64,000 nt of DNA from Occultella gossypii (GCF_019947135.1 NZ_JAGSHT010000013.1:327379-391378); one strand, 5' to 3'. Counted from the first letter of the stretch, positions 31,615 through 42,159 are shown. Translations and numbers: made by a program. The notes: a model not told the origin generated them from the letters alone.

Positions 31615-32253
31615 GTGCGCTTCCGCCTGACCCCCCGCGATGTCACGTTCTTCGACCTCTTCGCCGCGAACGCGCAGCACCTCGTCGACGGTGCCGACCT
31701 CCTCGCCCAGCTGATCGGTGCCGAGCCGCCCGACCGGCCCGCCCACGCGGAGCGACTGCGACAGATCGAGCAGGAGGCGGACGGCGCCGAGGCCACGATC
31801 ATGAACCGGCTGAACCAGACGTTCGTGACGCCGTTCGACCGCGACGACATCTACACGCTGGCCGCTGCGATGGACGACTGCATCGACGCCATGGAGGCGG
31901 CCGGGGACATCATCGTGCGGTACCAGCTCGTCGACCTGCCCGACGGCGTCGTCGCGATGGTCGCGACCCTGCAGCGGGCCGCCGAGCTGACCGCGGCAGC
32001 GATGCCCAAACTGCGCACGATGACCGACCTGAAGCCCTACTGGGTGGAGATCAACCGGCTGGAGAGCGAGGCGAACCGGACCTACCGCGCCCTCCTGGCG
32101 CACCTGTTCGGCAGCCCGCAGTTCCAGCGGAGCCCGGCGGACGTGGTGGAACTCATCAAGCTCAAGGGCGTCGTCGACGTCCTCGAGCAGGCGTCCGACG
32201 CCTTCGAGCGGGTGGGCAGCGTGGTCCAGACCATCTACGTCAAGGAAACCTGA
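31615..32253 (+). CDS. DUF47 (PhoU-like) accessory protein of the Pit phosphate transporter
   Basis: The 212-residue all-helical protein begins MRFRLTPRDVTFFDLFAANA, the usual DUF47 start, and carries FVTPFDRDDIYTLAAAMDDCID, the family's acidic metal-binding helix motif. DUF47 proteins regulate the adjacent Pit transporter. I chose GTG 31615, eight bases after CGGAG; GTG 31606 is the alternative. The pit gene starts four bases after its stop, so they form one operon. Confidence 0.92.
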   Translation: MRFRLTPRDVTFFDLFAANAQHLVDGADLLAQLIGAEPPDRPAHAERLRQIEQEADGAEATIMNRLNQTFVTPFDRDDIYTLAAAMDDCIDAMEAAGDIIVRYQLVDLPDGVVAMVATLQRAAELTAAAMPKLRTMTDLKPYWVEINRLESEANRTYRALLAHLFGSPQFQRSPADVVELIKLKGVVDVLEQASDAFERVGSVVQTIYVKET

Positions 32254-32257
32254 GTCG

Positions 32258-33250
32258 GTGGAGTTCGCCCTCGTCGTGTTGGTGATCGCGATCGCGCTCG
32301 CGTTCGACTTCACCAACGGCTTCCACGACGCAGCCAACGCGATCGCGACCTCGGTCTCCACGAGGGCACTGACACCGCGGGTCGCATTGCTGCTCGCGGC
32401 TGTGATGAACATGGTCGGCGCACTGCTCGGCACCGGCGTCGCGGAGACCATCGGCAGCGGCATCGTCGACGCGCCGCCCGGCATCTCCGGCCTGGCTGTG
32501 GTGCTCTCCGGCCTGCTCGGCGCGATCACCTGGAACCTGATCACCTGGTGGAGGGGGCTGCCGTCCTCGTCCTCGCACGCCCTCATCGGCGGCCTCACCG
32601 GCGCGGGCATCGCGTCGCTGTCCACGGTGCACTGGTCGGTGATCTGGGACAAGGTCGTCATCCCGATGGTCGCCTCCCCGCTGGTCGGCTTCGTGCTCGC
32701 GTACCTGATCATGGTCGCGGTGCTGTGGATCTTCCGGAACGCGGCTCCGGGTCCCACCCAGCGCCGGTTCCGGGTGGCCCAGACCGTCTCCGCCGCCGCG
32801 ATGGCGCTCGGCCACGGCCTGCAGGACGCACAGAAGACGATGGGCGTGATCGTTCTCGCCCTGGTGGCCGGCGGGCTGCACGAGGGCACCGGGATCCCGC
32901 TCTGGGTCAAACTCGCCGCGGCCGGAGCGATCTCGCTCGGCACGTACGCCGGCGGGTGGCGGATCATGCGGACCCTCGGCCGCAAGATCATCGAGCTCGA
33001 TCCGGCCCGGGGCTTCGTCGCCGAATCGGTCGCCTCGAGTGTGCTGTACACGACGGCGTTCGTGTTCCACGCGCCGATCTCGACGACGCACACCATCACG
33101 TCCGCGATCATGGGCGTCGGCGCCACGAGGCGGGCCTCCGCGGTGCGCTGGGGCATGGCCCGCAGCATCGGGGTGGCCTGGCTGCTGACCATCCCGGCCT
33201 CGGCCGCCGTGGCCGCGGTGCTCTACCTGGTGCTCAGCATCTTCGTGTGA
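32258..33250 (+). CDS. pit: Inorganic phosphate transporter, Pit family
   Basis: The 330-residue low-affinity phosphate/proton symporter has about ten helices. The Pit signature appears twice: FDFTNGFHDAANAIATSVSTR near residue 16 and GHGLQDAQKTMGVI near 187. The SSSSHALIGGL and ISTTHTITSAI repeats mark the two inverted halves. GTG 32258 follows the DUF47 stop by four bases. Having both Pit and Pst nearby gives low- and high-affinity uptake in one locus. Confidence 0.95.
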   Translation: MEFALVVLVIAIALAFDFTNGFHDAANAIATSVSTRALTPRVALLLAAVMNMVGALLGTGVAETIGSGIVDAPPGISGLAVVLSGLLGAITWNLITWWRGLPSSSSHALIGGLTGAGIASLSTVHWSVIWDKVVIPMVASPLVGFVLAYLIMVAVLWIFRNAAPGPTQRRFRVAQTVSAAAMALGHGLQDAQKTMGVIVLALVAGGLHEGTGIPLWVKLAAAGAISLGTYAGGWRIMRTLGRKIIELDPARGFVAESVASSVLYTTAFVFHAPISTTHTITSAIMGVGATRRASAVRWGMARSIGVAWLLTIPASAAVAAVLYLVLSIFV

Positions 33251-33371
33251 GGCCCGGGCACCTCTACCCATTCGCCGAGTTTCCGCGCCACGCCGCGGAC
33301 TCATAGACTCGCCACGACACAGCGCACCGGGCTCGTACCGGTCGACCACTACCTCCGGAGAGTCCACACCC

Positions 33372-33815
33372 ATGTCCCGTCGCATCGTCCGCACCACCCT
33401 CGCCCTGGTCGGCGCCGCCGGCCTCGCCGCGTCCCTGAGCGCCTGTGGCAGCCAGGTCGCCTCCGTCGACGTGGGCGCCTGCTCCAACGTCAGCGACCTG
33501 TCCGGTGAGCTCACCGAGATCCCCACGGTCGACTGCGGCGAGGAGCACGACGCCCAGTTCGTGCACGTCTTCGACATCGACCAGGACGGTGACTACCCCG
33601 GCGACGATGCCATCGCCACCGCCGCCGAGGAGGGCTGCCTCGCCGGCTTCGAGGACTACGTCGGCATCAGCTACGACGAGTCCGCGCTCGGCCTCGACTT
33701 CATCCCGCCGAACGAGAACACCTGGGACGCCGCGAACGACCGCCAGGTGCTGTGCGTGGCCTACCTGACCGACGGCACCACGACCACGGAGAGCTGGGAG
33801 GGCGCGGCCATCTGA
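33372..33815 (+). CDS. Septum-formation family lipoprotein, copy 1
   Basis: The 147-residue lipoprotein has a hydrophobic N-terminus and lipobox SLSAC (Cys near residue 25). The mature part matches the Septum_form family layout: DVGACSNVSDL, VDCGEEHDAQFVHVF, a middle Cys in EEGCLAGF, PNENTWDAANDRQVLCVAY and a C-terminal SWEGAAI, with four mature Cys that probably form two disulfides. Acidic composition suggests a folded extracellular domain. It is paralogous to the next gene, and a perfect 12-bp hairpin separates them. The division role is known only loosely for the family. Confidence 0.8.
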   Translation: MSRRIVRTTLALVGAAGLAASLSACGSQVASVDVGACSNVSDLSGELTEIPTVDCGEEHDAQFVHVFDIDQDGDYPGDDAIATAAEEGCLAGFEDYVGISYDESALGLDFIPPNENTWDAANDRQVLCVAYLTDGTTTTESWEGAAI

Positions 33816-33836
33816 GTCGCCCCCGACGCACCACCA

Positions 33837-33879
33837 CGAAGGGCCGCATCTCCTCGTCACCGAGGGCTGCGGCCCTTCG
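33837..33879 (+). terminator. Hairpin between the two septum-formation lipoprotein genes
   Basis: There is a perfect 12-bp inverted repeat (33837-33848 CGAAGGGCCGCA; 33868-33879 TGCGGCCCTTCG) with a 19-base loop, 21 bases after the first lipoprotein stop. It probably terminates the first transcript, so the second copy has its own promoter. Confidence 0.7.
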
Positions 33880-33947
33880 CCGTCGGACCCCGGTCCGGTC
33901 GGGTACGTTGGTGCCGCGTCGCCCACCCGAACCGAGGAGTCGATCCG

Positions 33948-34559
33948 ATGACCGCTGCCGCCCGTCGCCGTCGTGTCGTGCTGGCGATCGCCGCCGCAGT
34001 GCTCGTCGCGCCGGTCCTGGGGGCGTGCTCCGGGGATCCCGGGGACGAGGAGAGCCCGCAGACGTTCACCCAGGGCGGCGGCACCGAGGACCCGAGCGCC
34101 ACCGGAGACCCGAGCAGCACGGACGACCCGAGCGGCACCGCGCCGCCGTCGACCCCCGCACCGGACACCACGACCGCCACCGACGATGCCGGCGTGCCCG
34201 TCGCCGGCGTGGGCGACTGCATGCGCGCGAGCGACCTGTTCGCCGTCATCACCGAGGGCGACGGGCTCTCCGGCCTCCCGACCATCGACTGCGCGACGGA
34301 GCACGAGGTCCAGATCGTTGCGATCTACGAGATGACCGACGACGCCTACCCGGGCGACACCGAGATCCAGACGGCGGCCCTGGCGGAGTGCACCACCTTG
34401 TTCGAGGGCTTCGTCGGCATCCCGGCCGCGGAGTCGTCGCTGTCGGTGGCGCCGATCACCCCGAGTGCGGACACCTGGGCCACCGGTGCCCGCACCGCGT
34501 ACTGCGTGGCCGTCGCACCCGAACCGACCACGACCTCGTTCGAGGGCGCCGGCATCTGA
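33948..34559 (+). CDS. Septum-formation family lipoprotein, copy 2 with disordered linker
   Basis: The 203-residue lipoprotein has lipobox VLGAC (Cys near residue 27). A 50-residue Asp/Ser/Thr/Pro linker follows. The same domain as copy 1 comes next: GVGDCMRASDLF, IDCATEHEVQIVAIYE, DAYPGDTEIQTAALAEC, ADTWATGARTAYCVAVAP, FEGAGI. The four domain Cys are conserved with copy 1. The linker would carry the domain out through the wall. It ends 34 bases before the convergent pstB gene, with a shared hairpin. Confidence 0.8.
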   Translation: MTAAARRRRVVLAIAAAVLVAPVLGACSGDPGDEESPQTFTQGGGTEDPSATGDPSSTDDPSGTAPPSTPAPDTTTATDDAGVPVAGVGDCMRASDLFAVITEGDGLSGLPTIDCATEHEVQIVAIYEMTDDAYPGDTEIQTAALAECTTLFEGFVGIPAAESSLSVAPITPSADTWATGARTAYCVAVAPEPTTTSFEGAGI

Positions 34560-34574
34560 CCAACTGCGCACCCG

Positions 34575-34591
34575 AGCCGGCGCAGCCGGCT
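34575..34591. terminator. Hairpin between convergent lipoprotein and pstB genes
   Basis: AGCCGGC (34575-34581) and GCCGGCT (34585-34591) form a 7-bp stem with a three-base loop in the 34-base gap between convergent stops. It is likely a bidirectional terminator. Confidence 0.5.
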
Positions 34592-34593
34592 GC

Positions 34594-35373
<780 letters not shown>

Positions 35374-35427
35374 AAGCGGTCCTTCCGGGGCGGGCGGTGC
35401 GGGCGGGGGGAGTGGGAGTCACGGAGG

Positions 35428-36477
35428 TCATCGGACTCCCTTCGGGGAGAAGTACCTGCTGACCAGGCGTGCGATGAGGTTCAGCAGCATCACGATCAGG
35501 ATCAGGGTGAGCGCTCCGGCCCAGGCACGATCGGCCGAGGCACCGCCCTGGGCGTACTGGCGGTAGACGAACACCGGCAGCGTCGCGATCCGGCCGTCGA
35601 ACGCGTCCCAGTTCACGCCGGTGGCGATGCCGACGGTGAGCAGCAGCGGGGCGGTCTCACCGATCACGCGGGCGATGGCGATCATCACGCCGGTGGTGAT
35701 ACCCGCGATGGCGGTACGCAGCACCACCTTGACGATGGTCAGCCACTTCGGGACGCCGAGGGCGTAGGACGCCTCGCGCAGCTCGTTCGGGACCAGCCGC
35801 AGCATCTCCTCGACGCTGCGCACCACGACCGGTGTCATCAGCACGGCCAGGGCCACCCCACCGATCACGGCGGCCTTGTACGCCGGGCCGAAGATGACCA
35901 GGAACAGCGTGAACGCGAACAGGCCGGCCACGATGGACGGGATGCCGGTCATCACGTCCACCAGCACGGTGATCCCCCGGGAGAGCGGGCCGCGCCCGTA
36001 CTCGACCAGATAGATGGCCGTGAAGATACCGAGCGGGATGGCGATGATCGAGGCGATGCCGGTGACGTAGACCGTCCCGATGATCGCGTGGAACGCGCCA
36101 CCCTCGACCATCTGACCGAAGATCCCGGTCATGTCCGTCGTCAGGAAGTCCCAGCTGAACCTGGTCAGGCCGTCCCCGACCACGATCCAGAGCAGGGACA
36201 CCAGTGGGATCAGCGCGATGATGAACGCGAAGGTGACCAGGGTGGTGGCGAGCCGGTCCTTGGCCCAACGCTCCCCCTCGACCACCCTGGAGGTCACGGT
36301 CATCAGGATCGCGAACAGGATCGCGCCGATGAAGAAGACGCCGGCGATGGTAGGGCCGTCACCGAGGAACTGGATACCCAGGGCAAGCAACAGCGAGACG
36401 GCGAGCACCGCGACCGGCGCCCACTTCGGGAGCTTGCGGGTGGTCCGGACCGGGACCGGGGGCGTGGTGACAGTCAT
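35428..36477 (-). CDS. pstA: Phosphate ABC transporter permease PstA
   Basis: The 349-residue membrane permease has two extra helices at the N-terminus (about 18-60) before the usual six. The cytoplasmic loop carries the permease motif (RLVPNELREASYALGVPKW) near residue 240, followed by AIARVIGETAPLL. The ATG overlaps the pstC stop by one base, so translation is coupled. It works with PstC as the channel for phosphate. Confidence 0.96.
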   Translation of the reverse strand: MTVTTPPVPVRTTRKLPKWAPVAVLAVSLLLALGIQFLGDGPTIAGVFFIGAILFAILMTVTSRVVEGERWAKDRLATTLVTFAFIIALIPLVSLLWIVVGDGLTRFSWDFLTTDMTGIFGQMVEGGAFHAIIGTVYVTGIASIIAIPLGIFTAIYLVEYGRGPLSRGITVLVDVMTGIPSIVAGLFAFTLFLVIFGPAYKAAVIGGVALAVLMTPVVVRSVEEMLRLVPNELREASYALGVPKWLTIVKVVLRTAIAGITTGVMIAIARVIGETAPLLLTVGIATGVNWDAFDGRIATLPVFVYRQYAQGGASADRAWAGALTLILIVMLLNLIARLVSRYFSPKGVR

Positions 36478-37484
36478 CAGTTGGCTCCCGAGAACTCGGC
36501 GCGTCGCGAGATGATCCAGCGGGCGATGAGGTTCACGCCGAAGGTCATGATGAACAGGATCAGCCCGGACGCGATCAGGGCGTCGACACCGAGGCCGCTG
36601 GCCTCCGGGAAGTGGCTGGCGATGTTCGCCGCGATCGATTGATGCTGACCAGGCTGGAGCAGGTAGAAGTTGATCAGGTACCCGGGCGAGAGGACCATCA
36701 GCACGGCCATCGTCTCACCGAGCGCACGGCCGAGCCCGAGCATGGTCGCCGAGATCACGCCGGAACGTCCAAACGGCAGCACCGCCTGGCGGATCATCTC
36801 CCAGCGGGTGGCGCCGAGGGCCAGCGAGGCCTCCTCGTGCAACCTGGGCGTCTGCAGGAACACCTCGCGCACAGTCGCGGTGATGATCGGCAGGATCATG
36901 ATCGCGAGCACGAGCCCGGCGGTGAGGATGTTGCGGGCCGGGGCCTGGTACCCGGTGAAGATGGTCGGTCCGACGTTCTCCTCCAGCCACGCAGTCGCCC
37001 CGTTCGTGCTGAGCCACGTGAACAGCGGGCTGACCAGGGGCTGCAGCCACTGGATGCCCCAGAGACCGAAGATCACGGACGGGATCGCAGCGAGGAGGTC
37101 GATCAGATAGCCGAGGCCCTGGGCGAGCCGACGTGGCGCGTAGTGCGAGATGAACAGGCCGATGCCGATGCTGAGCGGCACGGCGACGACGAGCGCGATG
37201 ACCGAGGAGATCGCCGTGCCGAACAGCAGCGGCCAGACCCAGGACCAGAGGTCGCGTCCGAGCATGAAGCCGACGTCCTCGAACGCCGAGGGGGCCGCAA
37301 TGAGTGCAGGCCAGGCGCGTACGAGCAGGAAGATCGCGACGGCCGCGAGGATGATCAGGATGAAGATCCCGCTGGCGGTGGAGATCCCCTGGAACACGCG
37401 GTTGCCGAGCCGTCCTGGGGTCCGGCCGACCCGCACCTTCGGAGGCGCTTCGGGGTCCGAGGGGGGTGATTCGGCGACTGCCAC
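36477..37484 (-). CDS. pstC: Phosphate ABC transporter permease PstC
   Basis: The 335-residue permease has about six helices. It has LLAAIPSVIFGLWG near residue 140, the coupling loop HEEASLALGATRWEMIRQAV near 225 and GRALGETMAVLMV near 257, all standard for PstC. GTG 37484 is preceded by 103 bases after pstS, without an obvious terminator, so it is probably co-transcribed under the PHO box upstream of pstS. Confidence 0.96.
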   Translation of the reverse strand: MAVAESPPSDPEAPPKVRVGRTPGRLGNRVFQGISTASGIFILIILAAVAIFLLVRAWPALIAAPSAFEDVGFMLGRDLWSWVWPLLFGTAISSVIALVVAVPLSIGIGLFISHYAPRRLAQGLGYLIDLLAAIPSVIFGLWGIQWLQPLVSPLFTWLSTNGATAWLEENVGPTIFTGYQAPARNILTAGLVLAIMILPIITATVREVFLQTPRLHEEASLALGATRWEMIRQAVLPFGRSGVISATMLGLGRALGETMAVLMVLSPGYLINFYLLQPGQHQSIAANIASHFPEASGLGVDALIASGLILFIMTFGVNLIARWIISRRAEFSGAN

Positions 37485-37587
37485 TGGTCCTCCGGGCGAT
37501 TTGGGGGGATGGGAGGTTACGACGTGCGTCAGGCGAGCCGGTGCTCAGCGTACTGAGGCACCGACCCGCCTGACCTGATGGGCTGGA

Positions 37588-38730
37588 TCAGCCGGCGACC
37601 GTGATCTGGTCGAGGGCCGCGGTGACCCGCTCGCGCAGGTCGTCCGAGATCGGGGCGGAACCGGCGACGTCCGGCTGAGCGGCCCGGTCCTGGCCCTCGG
37701 GGCTGGCGACGTAGGTGAGGTAGGCCGCCACGTTCGCGGCGTCCTCCTCGGTCTCGTACACCGAGCACGCGATCGAGTAGGAGACCAGCACGATCGGGTA
37801 GGTACCGGCCTCGGTGGTGTCGCGGGCGAGGTCGATCGTCAGGCGCAGGTCGGTCGCGTCAGCGGCGGCCGGGGACACGTCGAGGATCTGCGCTGCGGCC
37901 TCCGGGGAGAACGGCACGTACTCCTCACCGACGCCGACGGCGACGGTGCCCAGGTCACCGGCGCGGGAGGCGTCGGCGTAGCCGATGGTGCCTTCGGCGC
38001 CCGAGACGGTGTCGATCATGCCGGAGGTCTGCGCACCGGACTGGGTACCGGAGATCGGCCAGGTCTCGACCGGACCGTGGGTCCACACGTCGGCCGCGGT
38101 GGCCGTGAGGTACTCGGTGAAGTTCTCGGTGGTGCCGGACTCGTCGGAACGGTTCACCGGGACGATCGGCAGGTCGGGCAGTTCGACGTCGGGGTTGGCG
38201 TCGGCGATGGCCGGGTCGTTCCAGTTCGTGATCTCGCCAGCGAACACGCCGGCGATGGTGGCCGGGTCCATGTTGATGTTCTCGGCCTCGACGCTCGGCA
38301 GGTTGTAGATGACGGCGATCGGGCTGACGTACAGGGGCAGCTCGATGACCTCGCCGCCGTAGCAGCGGTCCACACCGGAGGCAAGCTCCTCCTCGCTCAT
38401 CGCGGCGTCCGAACCGGCGAACAGCACGGTGCCGTTGAGGAACTGCTCGCGGCCGGTGCCCGAACCCGTCGGGTCGTAGCTGACCGTGACGCCCGGGTTC
38501 GCCTCGGTGAAGCCGGCGATCCAGCCACCCACGGCGTTCTCCTGGGAGCTGGCGCCGGAACCGGCGATGGAGCCGGAGAGGTCGCTGGTGGCCCCTCCAC
38601 CGTTGTCGCCACCGGTGTCGCCGTCGGTGGACGTGTCGTCGCCGTCGCCGCCACCACAGGCAGCGAGGGTGAGCGCGAGGGCGCTGATCACAGAGATGCC
38701 CGCCAGGCGGCGGCTAGGTGCAAGCTTCAC
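37588..38730 (-). CDS. pstS: Phosphate-binding lipoprotein PstS
   Basis: The 380-residue lipoprotein has an N-terminal signal ending in lipobox LTLAAC and a 30-residue Gly/Asp linker. The phosphate-binding domain follows: SGASSQENAVGGWI, SDAAMSEEEL, VNRSDESGTTENF and SGAQTSG, the Ser/Thr/Arg/Asp positions that wrap the phosphate. GTG 38730 starts at the conserved basic N-terminus. It is the first gene of pstSCAB and has a PhoP box 111-132 bases upstream. Confidence 0.96.
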   Translation of the reverse strand: MKLAPSRRLAGISVISALALTLAACGGGDGDDTSTDGDTGGDNGGGATSDLSGSIAGSGASSQENAVGGWIAGFTEANPGVTVSYDPTGSGTGREQFLNGTVLFAGSDAAMSEEELASGVDRCYGGEVIELPLYVSPIAVIYNLPSVEAENINMDPATIAGVFAGEITNWNDPAIADANPDVELPDLPIVPVNRSDESGTTENFTEYLTATAADVWTHGPVETWPISGTQSGAQTSGMIDTVSGAEGTIGYADASRAGDLGTVAVGVGEEYVPFSPEAAAQILDVSPAAADATDLRLTIDLARDTTEAGTYPIVLVSYSIACSVYETEEDAANVAAYLTYVASPEGQDRAAQPDVAGSAPISDDLRERVTAALDQITVAG

Positions 38731-38840
38731 GTTCGAATCCCGTTTCTGTTGGCTGGGTCGGGACTGCGCACCCGGAGAATTCCCATGGCGTGCCGCAGCC
38801 ACGCTTGACGGTAGGGAGCGTGGGTGTATGCGTCTCCTGA

Positions 38841-38862
38841 TTCAGGTGAACAGCAGGTGAAC
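38841..38862 (-). promoter_or_regulatory. PHO box (PhoP-binding direct repeats) upstream of pstS
   Basis: Read on the - strand, two 11-base direct repeats, GTTCACCTGCT and GTTCACCTGAA, follow one another exactly. GTTCACC repeats every 11 bases are the actinobacterial PhoP operator (PHO box), shown in Streptomyces upstream of pstS and phoRP. It implies induction of pstSCAB under phosphate starvation by a PhoR-PhoP pair encoded elsewhere. Confidence 0.88.
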
Positions 38863-38958
38863 GAGCCACAACAATGGGCGTGATGTTCGACACGAGTCAA
38901 TGGCACGAGGCACTTCCTTGGGCCACCGTTGAGGAATGGTTGAGCCTTGTACTACTGC

Positions 38959-39939
38959 TCAGGCCTCGAGTCCGCGCTGACGCTCCAGGGCCACCAGGCG
39001 CGATTTCCCCGAGGACCGCCGCGCCATGTGGATCACCAGCAGCTCGCCGGTGCGCAGGTACGGGTCCCGGTCCGGGATGGCCTTCGAGAGCCGGTAGGGG
39101 CTGCGCGCCGAGATGCAGGTGAGGATGATCGGCAGCACCGGGCGATGGGTTGAGACCACCGTGGGCCGGTGCCGCGCGCCGAGCAGCGCGCCCATGAAGG
39201 AGCGGACGCCGGACTTGTCCTTCTTCGCCGCGTGCTCGGTGAGCTGGGGCGCGGTCATCAGGTCCAGACCGCTCGCGTCCAGGTAGGGCGCAACGGTGGC
39301 CACGCACCGCTCCCACGGCGACGAGATGACCTCCTCGACCCCGTAGGCCGCAAGGATCGGCACGATCGCCGTCGCCTGCTTCTCGCCGACCGGCGTCAGC
39401 GGACGGGTCTGCTCGTCGCCCTTCCAGGAGGATCGGCTCCTGGCCCGCCCGTGCCGGGCCACGATCACCGTCCAGGTGTCCAGCAGGCCGTCCTCCCAGA
39501 GGTCGAGCAGGGCCCCGAGGGGCTCGATGTCATCGGACCTGGTCAGGAGCTTGCGGGCCGCCTTGGCCTCGACCCAGCGGGACTCGTCCACCTCGTGCTT
39601 GGAGGCGTCCTTGATCCTACCGCGGGGCGCGATGGCGGGGCACTCGTCGGAGACCGGCCGTGCCGCCCAGTACGAGCAGACCTTCACCCGTCCGTCCGTG
39701 AGCTTGTACTTCACCGATGGCAACGGAACACCGAGGAGGACCGAGATGCCGGTCTCCTCCTTGACCTCCCGGACGGCGCACATCGGCAGCGACTCTCCGT
39801 CGCCGTCGACCTTGCCCTTCGGCCAGGACCAGTCGTCGTAGCGCGGCCGGTGGATCAGCAGCACCTCGAGGCGTCGCCCCACCACGCGCCAGACCAACGC
39901 CCCGGCGGCCTGCACCGCCGGAAGGGACGAGTTGGCCAC
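38959..39939 (-). CDS. mutT1: NUDIX hydrolase fused to histidine phosphatase (MutT1-like)
   Basis: The 326-residue two-domain enzyme has NUDIX at residues 8-145 with box residues REVKEETG near 57-64. A histidine phosphatase follows at 155-326, with its catalytic RHG in VARHGRARSRSSW and a later TEHAAKK...STHRP. Mycobacterial MutT1 has this architecture and removes 8-oxo-dGTP and diadenosine polyphosphates. The spacing between the box Gly and first Glu (KVDGDGE) is one residue longer than the usual GX5E, which may shift metal binding. GTG 39939 is three bases after the ppk stop, so it is co-transcribed with ppk. Confidence 0.92.
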   Translation of the reverse strand: MANSSLPAVQAAGALVWRVVGRRLEVLLIHRPRYDDWSWPKGKVDGDGESLPMCAVREVKEETGISVLLGVPLPSVKYKLTDGRVKVCSYWAARPVSDECPAIAPRGRIKDASKHEVDESRWVEAKAARKLLTRSDDIEPLGALLDLWEDGLLDTWTVIVARHGRARSRSSWKGDEQTRPLTPVGEKQATAIVPILAAYGVEEVISSPWERCVATVAPYLDASGLDLMTAPQLTEHAAKKDKSGVRSFMGALLGARHRPTVVSTHRPVLPIILTCISARSPYRLSKAIPDRDPYLRTGELLVIHMARRSSGKSRLVALERQRGLEA

Positions 39940-39942
39940 GCC

Positions 39943-42159
39943 TCAGCGATCCACGCTCGCGCGGCGCCGGTGCGCCGCCATGAGGGACTCCTGCAGGTCC
40001 AACAGCCGATTCCCGTCGTCGTCGAGGTAGTGCCTGGTCCACACATGCCGGCCGTCGCCCGCCGGGGCGAGGTGCCAGGTCGCCGTGGTGTCCGCCGCCG
40101 ACCGGTCGATCAGGCCCACGAGCTCGGCGATGTGGTCGGGATCGATCACCCGGATCAGCACCTCCACGCGCCGGTCCAGGTTGCGGTGCATGAGGTCGGC
40201 GCTGCCGATGAAGACCTCCGGGTCGCCGTCGCCCGCAAACGCATAGATCCGGGAGTGTTCCAGGAAGCGCCCGAGGATGGAGCGCACCCGGATGTTCTCG
40301 CTGAGCCCCGGGATCCCGGGTTTGATCGCGCAGATCCCGCGGACGATGACGTCCACCGGCACCCCGGCCTGGGATGCGCGGTAGAGGGCATCGATCGTCA
40401 CCTCGTCCACGACGGAGTTCATCTTGAACTTGACCCACGCCTCGCGGCCGGCGCGCTTGTTCTCGATCTCCCGGTCGATCCGCTCGATGAGCCCGTTCCG
40501 GATGGATCGCGGTGCGACCAGGAGCCGGTGGAACCGGGACTTCGGGGCGTACCCCGAGAGCTGGTTGAACAGCCGGGTGAGATCCTGGCCCACCTCGGAG
40601 TTGCAGGTGAGCAGGCCGTGGTCCTCGTACAGCCGGGCCGTCTTCGGGTTGTAGTTCCCGGTGCCGACGTGGCAGTAGCGGCGCAGCCCGTCCGCCTCCT
40701 GGCGCACCACCAGGGAGAGCTTGCAGTGGGTCTTCAAACCGACGATGCCGTACACGACGTGTACGCCGGCCTGCTCGAGCTTGCGGGCCCAGGTGATGTT
40801 CGCCTGCTCGTCGAAGCGCGCCTTGATCTCCACGATGGCGAGCACCTGCTTGCCGGCCTCGGCGGCGTCGATGAGGGCGTCGATGATCGGGGAGTCACCG
40901 GAGGTGCGGTACAGGGTCTGCTTGATCGCGAGCACGTTCGGGTCCGCGGCCGCCTGGGCGAGGAACTGCTGGACGCTAGTGGAGAACGAGTCGTACGGGT
41001 GGTGCAGCAGGATGTCGTGGTTGCGGATCGCGGCGAAGAAGTCCGTCGGGTTCGCGCTCTCCACCTCGGCCAGGCCGCGGGCGGTGGCGGCCACGAACCG
41101 GGGGTACTTCAGCTCGGGCCGGTCGACGTCGGTGAGCACGCCGAGGCCGGTCAGGTCCAGCGGGGACGGGAGCTCGTAGACGTCCGCATCCCCGATGTCC
41201 AGCTCGCGGATCAGCATCTCCCGGAGCCGGTCGGTGAACCCGGCCGCGAGCTCGAGCCGCACCGGGGGCCCGAACCGGCGCCGCAGGAGCTCCTTCTCGA
41301 GCGCCTTCAGGAGGTTCTCGGCGTCGTCCTCCTCGACCTCCAGGTCCTCGTTGCGGGTGACCCGGAAGATGTGGTGCTCCACGACCTCCATGCCCGGGAA
41401 CAGGTAGTACAGGAACGACGCGATGACGTCCTCGATCGGCACGAAGGAGGCGATCTCGGCGGTGTCGGTGGCGTCCTCGGGGCGGACCGGCCGGCCGGAG
41501 GCGTCCACCGCGATGAACCGGGGCAGCAGCGGCGGCACCTTCACCCGCGCGAAATGCTCCTTGCCGGTGCTCGGGTTGCGCACGATCACGGCCAGGTTCA
41601 GGGACAGCCCGGAGATGTACGGGAACGGGTGCGCCGGGTCAACGGCCAGAGGGGTCAGCACCGGGAAGATCATCTTCCGGAAGTACTTGTGCAGCCGCTC
41701 CTTCTCCGTCTCGTGGAGCTCGTCGAAGTGCACCAGGGTGATGCCCTCCGCCGCGAGCGTGGGCTGCACGAGGTCCGTGAACACCGACGCGTGCCGGGCG
41801 GTCAGCTCGTGGGCCTTGACCGAGATGGAATCGAGCACCTGCCGCGGCAACAGCCCGGACGCACCCGGCACCGCCATGCCGGTGGCGATGCGTCGCTTCA
41901 GGCCGGCCACCCGGACCATGAAGAACTCATCCAGGTTGGACGCGAAGATGGACAGGAACTGGACCCGTTCGAGCAGGGGCAGCCCCTCGTCCTCGGCCAG
42001 CTCGAGCACCCGCTCGTTGAACGCGAGCCAACTCAGCTCCCGGTCCGCGAACCGGTCCTCGGGCAGCTCGTGCGGCTCCGCGTCATTGAACGCGTCGACG
42101 TCGAGGGTGATCGAGTTGACGCCGTCCAGACTGTCCACCTGCTCGCTCATGAGCCCCAT
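39943..42159 (-). CDS. ppk: Polyphosphate kinase (PPK1)
   Basis: The 738-residue enzyme makes polyphosphate from ATP reversibly. It has the four PPK1 domains: N-terminal helical part ([18 protein letters not shown]), head domain, and two phospholipase-D-like domains. The phosphorylated His is in [21 protein letters not shown], and [14 protein letters not shown] and [16 protein letters not shown] follow. ATG 42159 is preceded at seven bases by GGGAGG and preferred over ATG 42150. The ppk-mutT1 pair is a common actinobacterial order, and it sits beside pstSCAB, fitting phosphate storage. Confidence 0.97.
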   Translation of the reverse strand: MGLMSEQVDSLDGVNSITLDVDAFNDAEPHELPEDRFADRELSWLAFNERVLELAEDEGLPLLERVQFLSIFASNLDEFFMVRVAGLKRRIATGMAVPGASGLLPRQVLDSISVKAHELTARHASVFTDLVQPTLAAEGITLVHFDELHETEKERLHKYFRKMIFPVLTPLAVDPAHPFPYISGLSLNLAVIVRNPSTGKEHFARVKVPPLLPRFIAVDASGRPVRPEDATDTAEIASFVPIEDVIASFLYYLFPGMEVVEHHIFRVTRNEDLEVEEDDAENLLKALEKELLRRRFGPPVRLELAAGFTDRLREMLIRELDIGDADVYELPSPLDLTGLGVLTDVDRPELKYPRFVAATARGLAEVESANPTDFFAAIRNHDILLHHPYDSFSTSVQQFLAQAAADPNVLAIKQTLYRTSGDSPIIDALIDAAEAGKQVLAIVEIKARFDEQANITWARKLEQAGVHVVYGIVGLKTHCKLSLVVRQEADGLRRYCHVGTGNYNPKTARLYEDHGLLTCNSEVGQDLTRLFNQLSGYAPKSRFHRLLVAPRSIRNGLIERIDREIENKRAGREAWVKFKMNSVVDEVTIDALYRASQAGVPVDVIVRGICAIKPGIPGLSENIRVRSILGRFLEHSRIYAFAGDGDPEVFIGSADLMHRNLDRRVEVLIRVIDPDHIAELVGLIDRSAADTTATWHLAPAGDGRHVWTRHYLDDDGNRLLDLQESLMAAHRRRASVDR

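Noticed and set aside
31492..33577. Long - strand frames opposite DUF47 and pit
   Set aside because: They are antisense to conserved genes, and the products look like mirrored GC-rich codons.
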